Assembly (NCBI GenBank): GCA_016705365.1
Contig: JADIYI010000002.1
Coordinates: 310,001 to 374,000 of the forward strand
Direction: 5' to 3'
DNA: 64,000 nt
Source: Gammaproteobacteria bacterium
GTDB lineage: Bacteria > Pseudomonadota > Gammaproteobacteria > Pseudomonadales > UBA5518
The notes beneath the pieces are model-generated. The model was given only the letters and a program-made list of their open reading frames with translations. It searched no databases and was not told the DNA's origin. Positions 36,649 to 45,075 of this stretch are shown here, piece by piece; position 1 is the stretch's first letter, and each line of letters begins with the position of its first letter. The translations under genes were made by a program, and so were the position numbers.

Positions 36649-37745
36649 CGACCGAGATCGATCGTGTTGTTGATGGCTACCGCGGCACCGGCATCGAGTT
36701 TCAGCGCGCCGGCAACCACCACCTGATCCCCCACGGCGATGCCATCGAGCACCGCGATACGTCCATCGCGCCGGTCACCGACATCGACGTAACGACGCTC
36801 GACGAACAGCTCTGCCGCGCCGGCCGGGTTTTGCCGCTCCTTGATCACGAATATCGAATCGCCGTACAGGTTGTAGCTGATCGCGGTTTCGGGGACCGTG
36901 ACCACCACCACGTTGGCATCGATGACCACCTCGACGCTTACGAACATTCCAGGCAGCAGCGCCAGCTCGGTATTGGGAATACGCGCGCGCACCAGCACGT
37001 TGCGGGTGCTTCCATTGATCTTGGCATCGATTGCCGCGATCGATCCATCGAATCGCTGATCCGGGTAGGCCTGCACGCTGCAACGCACGACCTGCCCCAC
37101 GGACAGCAACGGCAGCTGTTGCTCGGGCAGTGAAAAATCGACTTCCAGCGTATCGAGCGCCTGCAGCGTGACCACCGCCTGCCCTTCGTTCAGATATTGT
37201 CCGGGCTCCACCAGGGGAATGCCGATGCGCCCGGCAAAGGGCGCCCGCAGATGCTTGCGCGCGATGATCGCCTGGGTCTTCTCGACCTGCGCGCTGATAT
37301 CCTTCAGCAGCGACTCGGTCTTGTCGAAATCGGTACGCGATATCGCCTTGCTGCCGAGCAGACGCTGATCGCGTTCGAAATTGATCTCCGCGAGACGCCG
37401 CTGTGCATTGAGGCTTTTAAGAGTGGCCACTTCGACCTGATCCTCGAGGCTGACCAGTTCCGCTCCGCTCTGCAGCTCCTCGCCCGCGCTGAAATGGATC
37501 CTGCTGACCACCCCCGACGTCTCGGTGGAAACATCGATTCCCTGCACCGCTTTCAGCGTTCCCACTGCGGTAATGCCGCGCTCCCAGGTCTGCTGCCGCG
37601 CGGCCTGCGCGGAAACGCTGACCGGCGGTGGCTTGAAATCCGCCAGGTAGCGCTCGATCATCAGCTGGCGTCCCTCGATAAAGCCAAAAATCGCACCGAA
37701 CACCACCACCAGTGCGATGATCATCAGGACCATGGGTTTCTTCAT
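36645..37745 (-). CDS. RND efflux periplasmic adaptor
   Basis: 366 residues from the ATG at 37745, which follows GGAAAA and opens on an N-terminal membrane anchor (MKKPMVLMIIALVVVFGAIFG). It has no lipobox, unlike the adaptor at 137. Domains: barrel-sandwich (IDVSTETSGVVSRIHFSAGE), coiled-coil hairpin, second lipoyl half (LRAPFAGRIGIPLVEPGQYL), beta-barrel (LPGMFVSVEVVID) and a membrane-proximal end. Translation is coupled to the permease downstream. A sigma70-like promoter is visible 60-90 nt upstream (37805-37834). Confidence 0.92.
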   Translation of the reverse strand: MKKPMVLMIIALVVVFGAIFGFIEGRQLMIERYLADFKPPPVSVSAQAARQQTWERGITAVGTLKAVQGIDVSTETSGVVSRIHFSAGEELQSGAELVSLEDQVEVATLKSLNAQRRLAEINFERDQRLLGSKAISRTDFDKTESLLKDISAQVEKTQAIIARKHLRAPFAGRIGIPLVEPGQYLNEGQAVVTLQALDTLEVDFSLPEQQLPLLSVGQVVRCSVQAYPDQRFDGSIAAIDAKINGSTRNVLVRARIPNTELALLPGMFVSVEVVIDANVVVVTVPETAISYNLYGDSIFVIKERQNPAGAAELFVERRYVDVGDRRDGRIAVLDGIAVGDQVVVAGALKLDAGAAVAINNTIDLGR

Positions 37746-37804
37746 CAAGGCTTTTCCGCGCAGGATAAAAAGGGCCAACTGACTGATTTTGGCCGAAAAA
37801 CGGG

Positions 37805-37834
37805 ATTCTAGATGGCGTCGCGCCACCCTGTCAT
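37805..37834 (-). promoter_or_regulatory. Sigma70-like promoter of the second RND operon
   Basis: On the minus strand ATGACA (37834-37829, five of six to TTGACA) is followed after 18 nt by TAGAAT (37810-37805, five of six to TATAAT). It lies 60 nt before the adaptor start and just downstream of bcp. Both boxes are close to consensus, so expression may be constitutive unless an operator overlaps; none is obvious. Confidence 0.6.
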
Positions 37835-37866
37835 GCGCAAAATTTCCCTGTTACGCGACGGTAATA

Positions 37867-38340
37867 TCAAGCGCGGTTGCGCAGCAACGCCAGCACATCC
37901 TCGTGGTGCGTCCTGGTCTTGACCTTGTCCATCACGTGGAGCAGCCGTCCGTCCTTGCCGATTATGAACGTCGTGCGCAGGATACCGTCGAAGGTACGCC
38001 CCATGAATTTCTTCGGCCCCCATGCACCGTATTTCCCGCAGACTGCGTGATCGGGGTCCGACAACAGGTCGAAATCCAGCTGGTCGCGCTCGCGAAATCG
38101 CAGCAGCTTCGCCGGAAGGTCCTTGCTCACTCCGAGCACCACCGCATCGAGCTTTGCGAGCTGGGCGGCGCTGTCACGCAAACCGCAGGCCTGGGTGGTA
38201 CAGCCGGGTGTCATGGCAGCGGGATAGAAATACAGCACCACGGTCTTCCTGTCCCTGAAATCCTTCAGGCTGATGATCCGCCCGTCCTGGTTGGGCAGGC
38301 TGAACAGCGGTGCGAGATTGCCGATTTTCGGAAATGCCAT
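37867..38340 (-). CDS. bcp: Thioredoxin-dependent peroxiredoxin Bcp
   Basis: 157 residues, atypical 2-Cys peroxiredoxin/PrxQ. Peroxidatic C47 is in MTPGCTTQACG, with the resolving cysteine at C52, the same five-residue spacing as E. coli Bcp. AGGAG lies 7 nt upstream of the ATG. It reduces hydrogen peroxide and organic peroxides using thioredoxin in the cytoplasm. It is the last gene of the minus-strand run moaC-moaD-moaE-flavin reductase-NUDIX-rmuC-bcp and is followed by the RND promoter. Confidence 0.93.
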   Translation of the reverse strand: MAFPKIGNLAPLFSLPNQDGRIISLKDFRDRKTVVLYFYPAAMTPGCTTQACGLRDSAAQLAKLDAVVLGVSKDLPAKLLRFRERDQLDFDLLSDPDHAVCGKYGAWGPKKFMGRTFDGILRTTFIIGKDGRLLHVMDKVKTRTHHEDVLALLRNRA

Positions 38341-38388
38341 AGCGTGTCTCCTGACGTATATGGACCATTCGTTCGTGGATCCCGCGGC

Positions 38389-39828
38389 TCAGGGCTCATC
38401 CAAGTCCACGGAATCATCATCCGCATCTTCGTCCAGTTGCGCAATCGCAAGGATCTGCGCGGGTAATTGTTTGCGGGTCCTGGCGCCGAGTTTCTCGAGC
38501 TTTACGACCCGGCTCACCAGGTTACCGCGACCCCGTGCCAGGCGATCGAGAGTCTGCTCGAATGCACCCTGGGTACGTGCCAGGTGCCGCCCCAGATCAT
38601 CGAGCGACTCCAGCACCCGCGCGAACTGATCATGCAACGCACCCGCCCCGCGTGCGATTTCCTCGGCGTTGCGACTTTGCCGCTCATAGCGCCAGATGCT
38701 CTGCACCGTGCGCAGCGTCGCGAGCAGCGTGGTCGGACTGACCATGATGATATTGCGGTCGTAGGCACGGCGGAACAAGGCCGGCTCCTGCTCGAGCGCG
38801 GTGATGAACGCCGCCTCGATCGGCACGAACACCAGCACGAAATCGAGCGTGCGCAGGCCCTCGAGGTCCTGGTAGTCCTTGACGCTGAGTGTCTCGATGT
38901 GATTTCGCAATGCGCCCACATGCGCCCTGAGCGCCGCGCTGCGCAGGTCCTCGTCGGTTGCCGAGCAGTAGCGCTCGTAATCGCGCAGCGACACCTTGGC
39001 ATCGATCACCACGTCGCGGCCCTCCGGCAGGCGCACGATCACGTCCGGTATGCGCCGCTGACCCTCGGCATCGCGGATTGTCACCTGGGTATCGTACTCG
39101 CGGCCCTTGTGCAGCCCCGACTCCTCGAGCACCCGCTCGAGGATCACCTCGCCCCAACCTCCCTGCATCTTGCTGTCGCCTTTCAGGGCGCGGGTGAGGT
39201 TCAGCGCCTCGTCACTCATCTGACGGTTCAGCTCCTTCAGCGCGCCGATCTCGTGCAGCAGTTTGACCCGCCCCTCGCTATCCCCGGTGTAGACCTCGTC
39301 GACGCGACGGCGGAACTCCGCGAGCTGTTCGCGCAGCGGCGTCAGCGTCAGATCGAGCGTGGTCTTGCTCTCGCGTGCGAAGCGGTCTGTCTTTTCCTGG
39401 AAAATGCGGTTGGCCAGCGCAGTGAACTCGACCGAAAGCTGCGCCCGCGCCTGCTCGAGCAAGTGCATCTTCTCGGCCGCGGCACGCTGCTGTTCCTGCT
39501 GGCGCGCGCGCAGCGCGGCGTGTTCATTCTGTTCGCGGGCAAGGCTCTGCTGCAATTGATCGATTCGCGCCTCGCGACGCCGCAGTTCACCCTCGAGCCG
39601 CTCGATGCGTGCGGCATCCAGTTCCTGGCGCATGTGGCAAGCCACAGACTCCGCGGTCGCCACTTGCTGCATCACCTCGAATTCCCGGCGGCGCGCCCGC
39701 GCGGCACTGCGCCGCGCAAGCATGCCCAGCATCAGCGCCAGCACACCTGCAAACAGCGCACCGACAATCGCGGCCGGCAGCAAATCAGTGAATCGGGCCA
39801 AATCGGGCACAACGGTCAACCTGGGCAA
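38389..39828 (-). CDS. rmuC: DNA recombination protein RmuC
   Basis: 479 residues. An N-terminal membrane anchor (LLPAAIVGALFAGVLALMLG) is followed by a long coiled coil (about 45-150, rich in R, E, Q, A) and a C-terminal nuclease-like RmuC domain with PDVIVRLPEGRDVVIDAKVSL and FVPIEAAFITALE. In E. coli RmuC limits inversions at short repeats. The start is uncertain: TTG at 39828 lacks a Shine-Dalgarno, and GTG at 39810 is an alternative. It lies 48 nt ahead of bcp. Confidence 0.9.
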   Translation of the reverse strand: MPRLTVVPDLARFTDLLPAAIVGALFAGVLALMLGMLARRSAARARRREFEVMQQVATAESVACHMRQELDAARIERLEGELRRREARIDQLQQSLAREQNEHAALRARQQEQQRAAAEKMHLLEQARAQLSVEFTALANRIFQEKTDRFARESKTTLDLTLTPLREQLAEFRRRVDEVYTGDSEGRVKLLHEIGALKELNRQMSDEALNLTRALKGDSKMQGGWGEVILERVLEESGLHKGREYDTQVTIRDAEGQRRIPDVIVRLPEGRDVVIDAKVSLRDYERYCSATDEDLRSAALRAHVGALRNHIETLSVKDYQDLEGLRTLDFVLVFVPIEAAFITALEQEPALFRRAYDRNIIMVSPTTLLATLRTVQSIWRYERQSRNAEEIARGAGALHDQFARVLESLDDLGRHLARTQGAFEQTLDRLARGRGNLVSRVVKLEKLGARTRKQLPAQILAIAQLDEDADDDSVDLDEP

Positions 39829-39874
39829 GGCGGCGCCCGAAGTATAGAAGATCGCTGCGCGGCAATGGCTCCCT

Positions 39875-40426
39875 TCAGCCCTTGCGGCGCCAGTCCTGCG
39901 GACGCAGGACCGCGCTGTGAACGGGGAATGCGCCGCGGCGCCGATCCTCGAAAAAACGTTCGAGCGTCACGTTGATGACCGGAAACGCGAGCTCGTCCCA
40001 CGGAATTTCATGCTCGGCGAACAATTCCACCGCGGAGCTCTCGGGCCCGGCGGAATATTCCGGTGCGCTGAGCTCGGCCCGGTAGAACATGTACACCTGG
40101 CTGATGTGCGGCAGATCGAAAATCGTGTACAGGCTCTCTCCCCGCACCCGCGCACGAGCCTCCTCCCAGGTCTCGCGCAGCGCCCCCTCGAGGGTCGACT
40201 CGCAGTTCTCCATGAACCCCGCCGGCAGCGTCCAGTAGCCGAGGCGCGGCGCAATGGAGCGCCGGCACAGCAGTACCCGCTCCTCCCAGACCGGCAGACA
40301 GCCGACCACGATACGCGGATTCTGGTAGTGAACGATCGCGCAGTGATCGCAAACCAGCCGCTCGCGGTCATCGTTTGCGGGCACGCGCCGCGCAAGCTCC
40401 CGACCACAGCTGCTGCAGAATTTCAT
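39875..40426 (-). CDS. NUDIX hydrolase with N-terminal zinc ribbon
   Basis: 183 residues. The first 30 residues form a zinc ribbon (C4, C7, C26, C29: FCSSCG and CDHC). The NUDIX box is G70-x5-E76-x7-R84-E85-x2-E88-E89 followed by Ala where Gly is usual. This domain arrangement is seen in NudC-type and ADP-ribose-type NUDIX enzymes of Gammaproteobacteria. The likely substrate is a nucleoside diphosphate linked to X; the exact one is not visible. It starts 3 nt after the flavin reductase stop. Confidence 0.85.
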   Translation of the reverse strand: MKFCSSCGRELARRVPANDDRERLVCDHCAIVHYQNPRIVVGCLPVWEERVLLCRRSIAPRLGYWTLPAGFMENCESTLEGALRETWEEARARVRGESLYTIFDLPHISQVYMFYRAELSAPEYSAGPESSAVELFAEHEIPWDELAFPVINVTLERFFEDRRRGAFPVHSAVLRPQDWRRKG

Positions 40427-40429
40427 GTG

Positions 40430-40906
40430 CTATTTGATTTCCCGGTATCCGCCTTCGTAGTAAAGCAGCGCGCGTCCGCCGGGCTTCGCCTGGAGCTCCA
40501 GCACCCGGCCGATCAGGATGATGTGATCGCCCCCGTCATGCCGGGCCTCGATATCGCACTCGAACGCGGCCAGACAGCCATGCAGCACCGGTAACCCGGT
40601 GGCACCCTCGAAATACTGATCGCCATGGAGCGCATGCTCGCCCTTGCGGGAAAAGCGCCCCGACATCGCCCGCTGATCGCTCGACAACACATTGGCGCAA
40701 TAGCGCTTCGCCGCCCGGAACGCATCCATCGTATCGGAAGTTTTCTGCAGGCTCCACAGCACCAGCGGCGGCGTCAGTGACAGCGAGGCAAAGGAATTTA
40801 CGGTGAGGCCGAACGGCACGTGCCCCTCCGGGTTCGCGGTGATGACACACACTCCAGTGGCGAAACGCCCCAGCGCCTGCCGAAACTGCAGATCGTCAAA
40901 GCTCAT
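40430..40906 (-). CDS. Flavin reductase family protein
   Basis: 158 residues from the ATG at 40906, preceded by GAGAG; the long upstream extension in the same frame is Arg-rich and lies over moaE, so it is rejected. It has the FMN-binding split-barrel pattern FRQALGRFATGVCVITAN, then FGLTVNSFASLSLTPPLVLWSL, GDQYFEG and HDGGDHIILIGRV. Such proteins reduce FMN or FAD with NAD(P)H for partner monooxygenases. No two-component monooxygenase lies beside it, although an LLM-type oxidoreductase occurs at 54001. Confidence 0.87.
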   Translation of the reverse strand: MSFDDLQFRQALGRFATGVCVITANPEGHVPFGLTVNSFASLSLTPPLVLWSLQKTSDTMDAFRAAKRYCANVLSSDQRAMSGRFSRKGEHALHGDQYFEGATGLPVLHGCLAAFECDIEARHDGGDHIILIGRVLELQAKPGGRALLYYEGGYREIK

Positions 40907-40925
40907 GAATTCTCTCGTGCTGACA

Positions 40926-41393
40926 TCAATTCTTCGCCCAGCGCGCCGCGGCCTCACCGTCGCAGGCGCGATGCTCGACCCAGTGCTCACCCCTGGCGCC
41001 GATCTCCTTCTTCCAGAACGGCGCCCGCGTTTTAAGGTAATCCATGATGAAACTGCAGGCCGCAAAGGCATCCGCACGGTGCGCGCTGGTAACACCGACC
41101 AGCACGATCTGTGCAGCTGGCTCGAGGCGTCCCACGCGATGAATCACCCGCACCCGTGCAATCGTCCAGCGCGTGCGGGCCTCGGCGATGATATCCGCGA
41201 TGCTCGACTCGCTCATCCCCGGATAATGCTCGAGCTCGAGCGCCTGCAACGAGCCCGCTGCGCCGGTATCGCGTACCAGACCGCTGAACAGCACGCAGGC
41301 GCCAACGCCCTCCGCACCCGCGAGCAACGCGCGGTACTCTTCTTCGAGGCTGAAATCCGCCTGCCGGATCTCCACTTCCGCGCGTGTTGCCAT
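40926..41393 (-). CDS. moaE: Molybdopterin synthase catalytic subunit MoaE
   Basis: 155 residues from the ATG at 41393, which has GAGG directly upstream. It converts precursor Z (cPMP) to molybdopterin using thiocarboxylated MoaD. Conserved blocks: GACVLFSGLVRD, LELEHYPGM, IHRVGRLE, and DYLKTRAPFWKKE with the catalytic lysine (K121) and second lysine (K128). It is downstream of moaD by 7 nt. It completes the MoaDE pair needed by the molybdenum hydroxylases encoded at 46001-53053. Confidence 0.93.
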   Translation of the reverse strand: MATRAEVEIRQADFSLEEEYRALLAGAEGVGACVLFSGLVRDTGAAGSLQALELEHYPGMSESSIADIIAEARTRWTIARVRVIHRVGRLEPAAQIVLVGVTSAHRADAFAACSFIMDYLKTRAPFWKKEIGARGEHWVEHRACDGEAAARWAKN

Positions 41394-41400
41394 CTCCACC

Positions 41401-41658
41401 TCAGCCCCCCGTGACCGGCGGGTAGAAAGCGACTTCATCCCCGTCACACAATGCCTGGTCCGGGTGCGCCACGACCCGGTTCACCGCTATTATCGTGTTG
41501 TCGGCCAGCAGCCAGCGGGCACAGCCCGGCAGCGGACCCTGGTCGAGAGACTGCACCAGGGCTGCAACGCTGACTCCCTCGCCGGCAAAGGACTGGCGCA
41601 ACTGCGCAGTGCCGATGTGTTCGCGGATACTGGCAAAAAATCGCAGTTGCAGTTCCAC
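41401..41658 (-). CDS. moaD: Molybdopterin synthase sulfur carrier subunit MoaD
   Basis: 85 residues. The GTG at 41658 is chosen because AGGAG lies 6 nt before it and it starts one nucleotide after the moaC stop; a longer in-frame reading from 41697 would overlap moaC and adds no recognisable sequence. Ubiquitin-like fold, starting VELQLRFFASIREHIG and ending PVTGG, the diglycine tail that is adenylylated and thiocarboxylated. It works with MoaE. Confidence 0.92.
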   Translation of the reverse strand: MELQLRFFASIREHIGTAQLRQSFAGEGVSVAALVQSLDQGPLPGCARWLLADNTIIAVNRVVAHPDQALCDGDEVAFYPPVTGG

Positions 41659-41659
41659 C

Positions 41660-42142
41660 TCAGTCTCCTGCCCGCCAATGCCCGGAGCGCCCGCCACGCT
41701 TTTCCACCAGTCGCACGCCCTCGATCACCATCGCACGATCGACCGCCTTGCACATATCGTATACCGTGAGAGCCGCCACCGAGACGGCGGTCAATGCCTC
41801 CATCTCCACCCCGGTTCGCCCGTGCAGCCGGCAATGGGCCACGATCCGAACCGTCGATTGCGCTGCGAGCGCCTCGAGGTGCATCTCGACCGCATCGAGC
41901 CCCAGCGGATGGCATAGTGGTATGAGATCCGCACAGCGTTTGGCTGCCTGGATGCCCGCGATACGGGCCACCGCAAACACATCGCCCTTGTGGTGGCCGC
42001 CGCTCAGGATCAACGCCAGCGTTGCCGGACGCATCCGTACCAGCGCCTCCGCGACCGCCTCGCGCTCGCTCACCGGCTTGCTGCCAACGTCGACCATGCG
42101 CGCTTCGCCCGCCTCATTCAAATGAGTCAATTCCGCCGCCAT
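41660..42142 (-). CDS. moaC: Cyclic pyranopterin monophosphate synthase MoaC
   Basis: 160 residues from the ATG at 42142 with GGAG 5 nt upstream (E. coli MoaC is 161). Motifs: RMVDVGSKPVSEREAVAEA, GDVFAVARIAGIQAAKR, LIPLCHPLGLDAVE, TGVEMEALTAVSVAALTVYD and KRGGRSGHW, with the catalytic lysine in the last. It acts after MoaA, which is not in this window. It heads a tight moaC-moaD-moaE unit. Confidence 0.95.
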   Translation of the reverse strand: MAAELTHLNEAGEARMVDVGSKPVSEREAVAEALVRMRPATLALILSGGHHKGDVFAVARIAGIQAAKRCADLIPLCHPLGLDAVEMHLEALAAQSTVRIVAHCRLHGRTGVEMEALTAVSVAALTVYDMCKAVDRAMVIEGVRLVEKRGGRSGHWRAGD

Positions 42143-42255
42143 TCTCGCTCCTGTTGATGATCTGTCGATGACGCGCGAGCGGTCCGTCCGGGGAGGCTGG
42201 CCGTCAATGCCCCGGCACACTACCATAGCCTTGCGGACCAGGGGAGATGACAACC

Positions 42256-43350
42256 ATGCGCGCGATCGTGCTGCTGCTGGGTATGGTATTGCTGGGTGGC
42301 TGTGGCTCGCCGCGCGAGCGCATCACCGGTTGCGCGGCGCTCGGTGAGCTCGCGCCGGTATGCGGCTTTTCACGCCCCGAGGACATGGAACTGCTCGGGG
42401 ATTCGCGCACCTTGCTGATCAGCGAGATGGGTTCACCGCAAACCAACAGTCCCGGCTCCCTGGTATTGTTCGACACCCGCAGCGAAACCATCACCCGCCT
42501 GCCCCAGTTTACCGAGCCCAGTGATGAATACTGGGGGCAACCCAGCTGTACCACGCCACCCGGGACGGCGTTCTCGCCCCATGGCATCCATCTCTCGCGG
42601 CGCGCGGACGGCCGCTGGCAGGTGCTGGCGGTCAACCATGGCGGACGCGAGAGCGTCGAGTATTTCGAATTGTCCGATGACTCGGCCGGCCATCATCTCG
42701 AGTGGCGCGGTTGCGTACTGCCACCGCCCGATTCGTACCTGAACGATGTGGTCGCATTGCCCGAGGGCGGCTTCCTCGCCACCCACATGTTCCCCAAAAG
42801 CGGACCGACGTTGCGCTCGATCAACCTGCATATGCTGAAAGGCATGCTCGGCTTTGCAACTGGCCACGTCGTGCACTGCGATAACGGCGGCTGCAACGCG
42901 GTTGCGGGCACCGAGACCGCATTTCCGAACGGCATCCAGCTGGCGCGCGACGGTCGCACCATGTACGTGGACGGCTACCTGGCAGGCGAGGTGCGCAAGA
43001 TTTCCTATCCGGACGGGCGCTTGCTGGGCATCGCCAAGGTCGATGCCCCGGACAACATCCAGTGGGACGCCGACGGGCGCCTGCTGGTTGCTTCCCACAT
43101 CGGTGGTTACAGCGAGTCGCGGGGCTGCTACCTGGTGACCGAGGGCGCCTGCCCGGCAGCATTCGCGATTGTCGAAATCGATCCGCAGAGCATGCAGTCC
43201 CGCACCGTTTTCCGCCACGCCGGCGCCCCGATGGGAGCCGCCACGGTGGCCCAGCAGGCAGGAGATGCACTGTACCTCGGTTCCTACGCCGGCGATCGCA
43301 TCCTGCGGGTACCACTGACGGCTATATCGGCGCGCCCTCGAACTCCATGA
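42256..43350 (+). CDS. Lipoprotein with SMP-30/strictosidine synthase-like beta-propeller
   Basis: 364 residues. The ATG at 42256 is preferred because GGGGAG lies 9 nt before it, while the ATG at 42247 touches it. A lipobox (VLLGGC) follows a short hydrophobic segment. The mature part has propeller-like repeats, including PPPDSYLNDVVALPEGG and TAFPNGIQLARDGRTMYVD, as in SMP-30/paraoxonase-like lactonases, with several cysteines. It is probably anchored in the outer membrane facing the periplasm. Whether it hydrolyses a lactone or only binds is not visible. Its end overlaps the convergent MBL gene by 29 nt. Confidence 0.75.
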   Translation: MRAIVLLLGMVLLGGCGSPRERITGCAALGELAPVCGFSRPEDMELLGDSRTLLISEMGSPQTNSPGSLVLFDTRSETITRLPQFTEPSDEYWGQPSCTTPPGTAFSPHGIHLSRRADGRWQVLAVNHGGRESVEYFELSDDSAGHHLEWRGCVLPPPDSYLNDVVALPEGGFLATHMFPKSGPTLRSINLHMLKGMLGFATGHVVHCDNGGCNAVAGTETAFPNGIQLARDGRTMYVDGYLAGEVRKISYPDGRLLGIAKVDAPDNIQWDADGRLLVASHIGGYSESRGCYLVTEGACPAAFAIVEIDPQSMQSRTVFRHAGAPMGAATVAQQAGDALYLGSYAGDRILRVPLTAISARPRTP

Positions 43351-44431
43351 TCGGATCGTCATCGAGGCGATGCTTGCCGGGCCGCGCCCTGCTCGGCAGC
43401 GTGGCGTCGATCGAGCGATAACGATAGAGCCCGTCCTCACCCAGCTCGCGCACCAGCAGTTTGCGTTCGAGCAACAGGTTCAGATGCGCGATGCATTCGC
43501 CGAGCGCCAGCCCAATCTGCTCGGAGTCGAGCTTGCGGCGAAACATCACCGGCAGCAACTCCATGGTCGTGCGCGGTTCGACGCAGGCCTCCTCCAGCGC
43601 CAGCAGATGATCCTCGTGGTGTTCGATCAGTGCTTCGAGACGCCGATGCAGACCACGGAACGGCGTGTTGTGCGCCGGAAGCACCAGCAGGTCATCAGGC
43701 AGCCCGCGGAAGCGTTGCAGCGACTCGAGCCATTGGCGCAGCGGATTTGCCTCCGGTTCCACCGCCATCACGCTCACGTTCGACGTGATGATCGGAATCA
43801 CCTGGTCTCCCGAGAGCATCAGCTTGCGTTCACGGTTGAGCAGGCACAGATGCTCCGGCGAATGGCCGTGGCCCATCACCGCCTCCCATCCCGATCCCCC
43901 GATATGCAGCACATCGCCCTGCGCCACGCGCCGGAACGTGCGCGGCAACGGTTCGACAAGCTTGAGGAACCCGCCCGTATGTTTCGCAAACGCATCGAGA
44001 AACTCGCGCGACACACCGGCGCGGGCATAGAAATCCAGCGCTTCCCACACCGGCCCGTCCTTGCCCGCGCTGGCAAACACACGTCCGGTGTAATACTCGC
44101 CGTAACTCATCCACAACGGCGCCTTCCAGCGTTCGTTGAGCCAACCCGCCTGCCCGATATGATCGGGATGGCAATGGGTACAGATCAGTCCGATCACCGG
44201 CTTGCCGCCGAGGGCGCCGGCGAATACCTGCTCCCAGAGCGCGCGGGTGCGCTCGCCCCGCAAACCGGTATCGACGATCCACCAGCCGCGATCGTCCTCC
44301 AGCAGGTACAGGTTGATGTGATCGAGCTTCATGGGCAACGGCATGCGTACCCACAACACGCCTTCCTGGATCCGCACCACGCCACCGGGCGCGGGAAGCT
44401 CCGTGAAGGGATACTGCAATTCGTTTTTCAA
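43322..44431 (-). CDS. MBL-fold metallo-hydrolase with C-terminal winged-helix domain
   Basis: 369 residues, TTG start at 44431 with GGAA 6 nt upstream. Metal site THCHPDH (H86, H88, D90, H91), further histidine in MGHGHSPEHLCL, then the aspartate of LSGDQV and VLPAHNTPFRG. The C-terminal part (about 270-345) is helical and resembles the winged-helix tail of LACTB2-type hydrolases. Likely substrates are thioesters, lactones or RNA, which the sequence does not separate. It faces the beta-propeller lipoprotein gene with a 29-nt overlap. Confidence 0.87.
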   Translation of the reverse strand: MKNELQYPFTELPAPGGVVRIQEGVLWVRMPLPMKLDHINLYLLEDDRGWWIVDTGLRGERTRALWEQVFAGALGGKPVIGLICTHCHPDHIGQAGWLNERWKAPLWMSYGEYYTGRVFASAGKDGPVWEALDFYARAGVSREFLDAFAKHTGGFLKLVEPLPRTFRRVAQGDVLHIGGSGWEAVMGHGHSPEHLCLLNRERKLMLSGDQVIPIITSNVSVMAVEPEANPLRQWLESLQRFRGLPDDLLVLPAHNTPFRGLHRRLEALIEHHEDHLLALEEACVEPRTTMELLPVMFRRKLDSEQIGLALGECIAHLNLLLERKLLVRELGEDGLYRYRSIDATLPSRARPGKHRLDDDPIMEFEGAPI

Positions 44432-44574
44432 GCAAGGTTCCTTGTGCGGGACGGCGAGCGAGCATTATTCGACGCGCTGGCGACGATGGCAAATGAACGA
44501 TCGGCAAACCGCGCCACTGCCGCTTCCGGTATCATCGTCCACACCACCCGAGAATCCGTGTGCAGGTAGCCGTG

Positions 44575-45075
44575 ATGAGCCTCGAAACCTGGGAGTTGTT
44601 GAGTTACGTGGTGACCGTGGTGGGCCTGCCGCTCGCGATCGCGGTATTCGTGTTCGAGCAGCGCAAGGAGCGCCTGAACGAACAGGATGCCGTTTACGAA
44701 TCGATTTCCGACAATTACCAGGAGTTCCTGCGGGTGATGCTGGAGCATCCCGATCTGCACCTGTTCTCGATGAACAGGACACCCGCGCTGAGCGACGAAC
44801 AGCAGGAGCGCGTGATGGTGATTTTCGGCATGCTCGTGTCACTGTTCGAGCGCGCCTACCTGTTGCTCTACCAGGACGGTTTGAGCGGCTCGAAACTGCG
44901 GCGTTGGCGCTCGTGGGAGGACTATATGCGCGAGTGGTGCGCACGCGAGGATTTCCGCGACGTGCTGGAGGCCCTGTTGATCGGAGAGGATCCGGATTTC
45001 TGCGCCCACATCCGCGAACTTGCCGCCGGCGCAGTCATTCCGGTGGCAGCGGCGGAGCCCACTGCACGCCGTTGA
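44575..45075 (+). CDS. Small protein with one N-terminal membrane span, unknown
   Basis: 166 residues from the ATG at 44575 (AGGT 7 nt upstream; a GTG one codon earlier is possible). Residues 6-27 form a membrane anchor (LLSYVVTVVGLPLAIAVFVF), followed by a charged hinge (EQRKERLNEQ) and a soluble helical domain rich in W, R and E. I do not recognise the family with confidence. It overlaps the convergent SDR gene by 41 nt at its 3' end. Confidence 0.65.
   Translation: MSLETWELLSYVVTVVGLPLAIAVFVFEQRKERLNEQDAVYESISDNYQEFLRVMLEHPDLHLFSMNRTPALSDEQQERVMVIFGMLVSLFERAYLLLYQDGLSGSKLRRWRSWEDYMREWCAREDFRDVLEALLIGEDPDFCAHIRELAAGAVIPVAAAEPTARR

Noticed and set aside
42113..42126. Palindrome CTCATT-CA-AATGAG resembling the TGAATG operators
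   Set aside because: It lies inside moaC coding sequence, has different flanks and lacks the TGAATG-N2-CATTCA arrangement.
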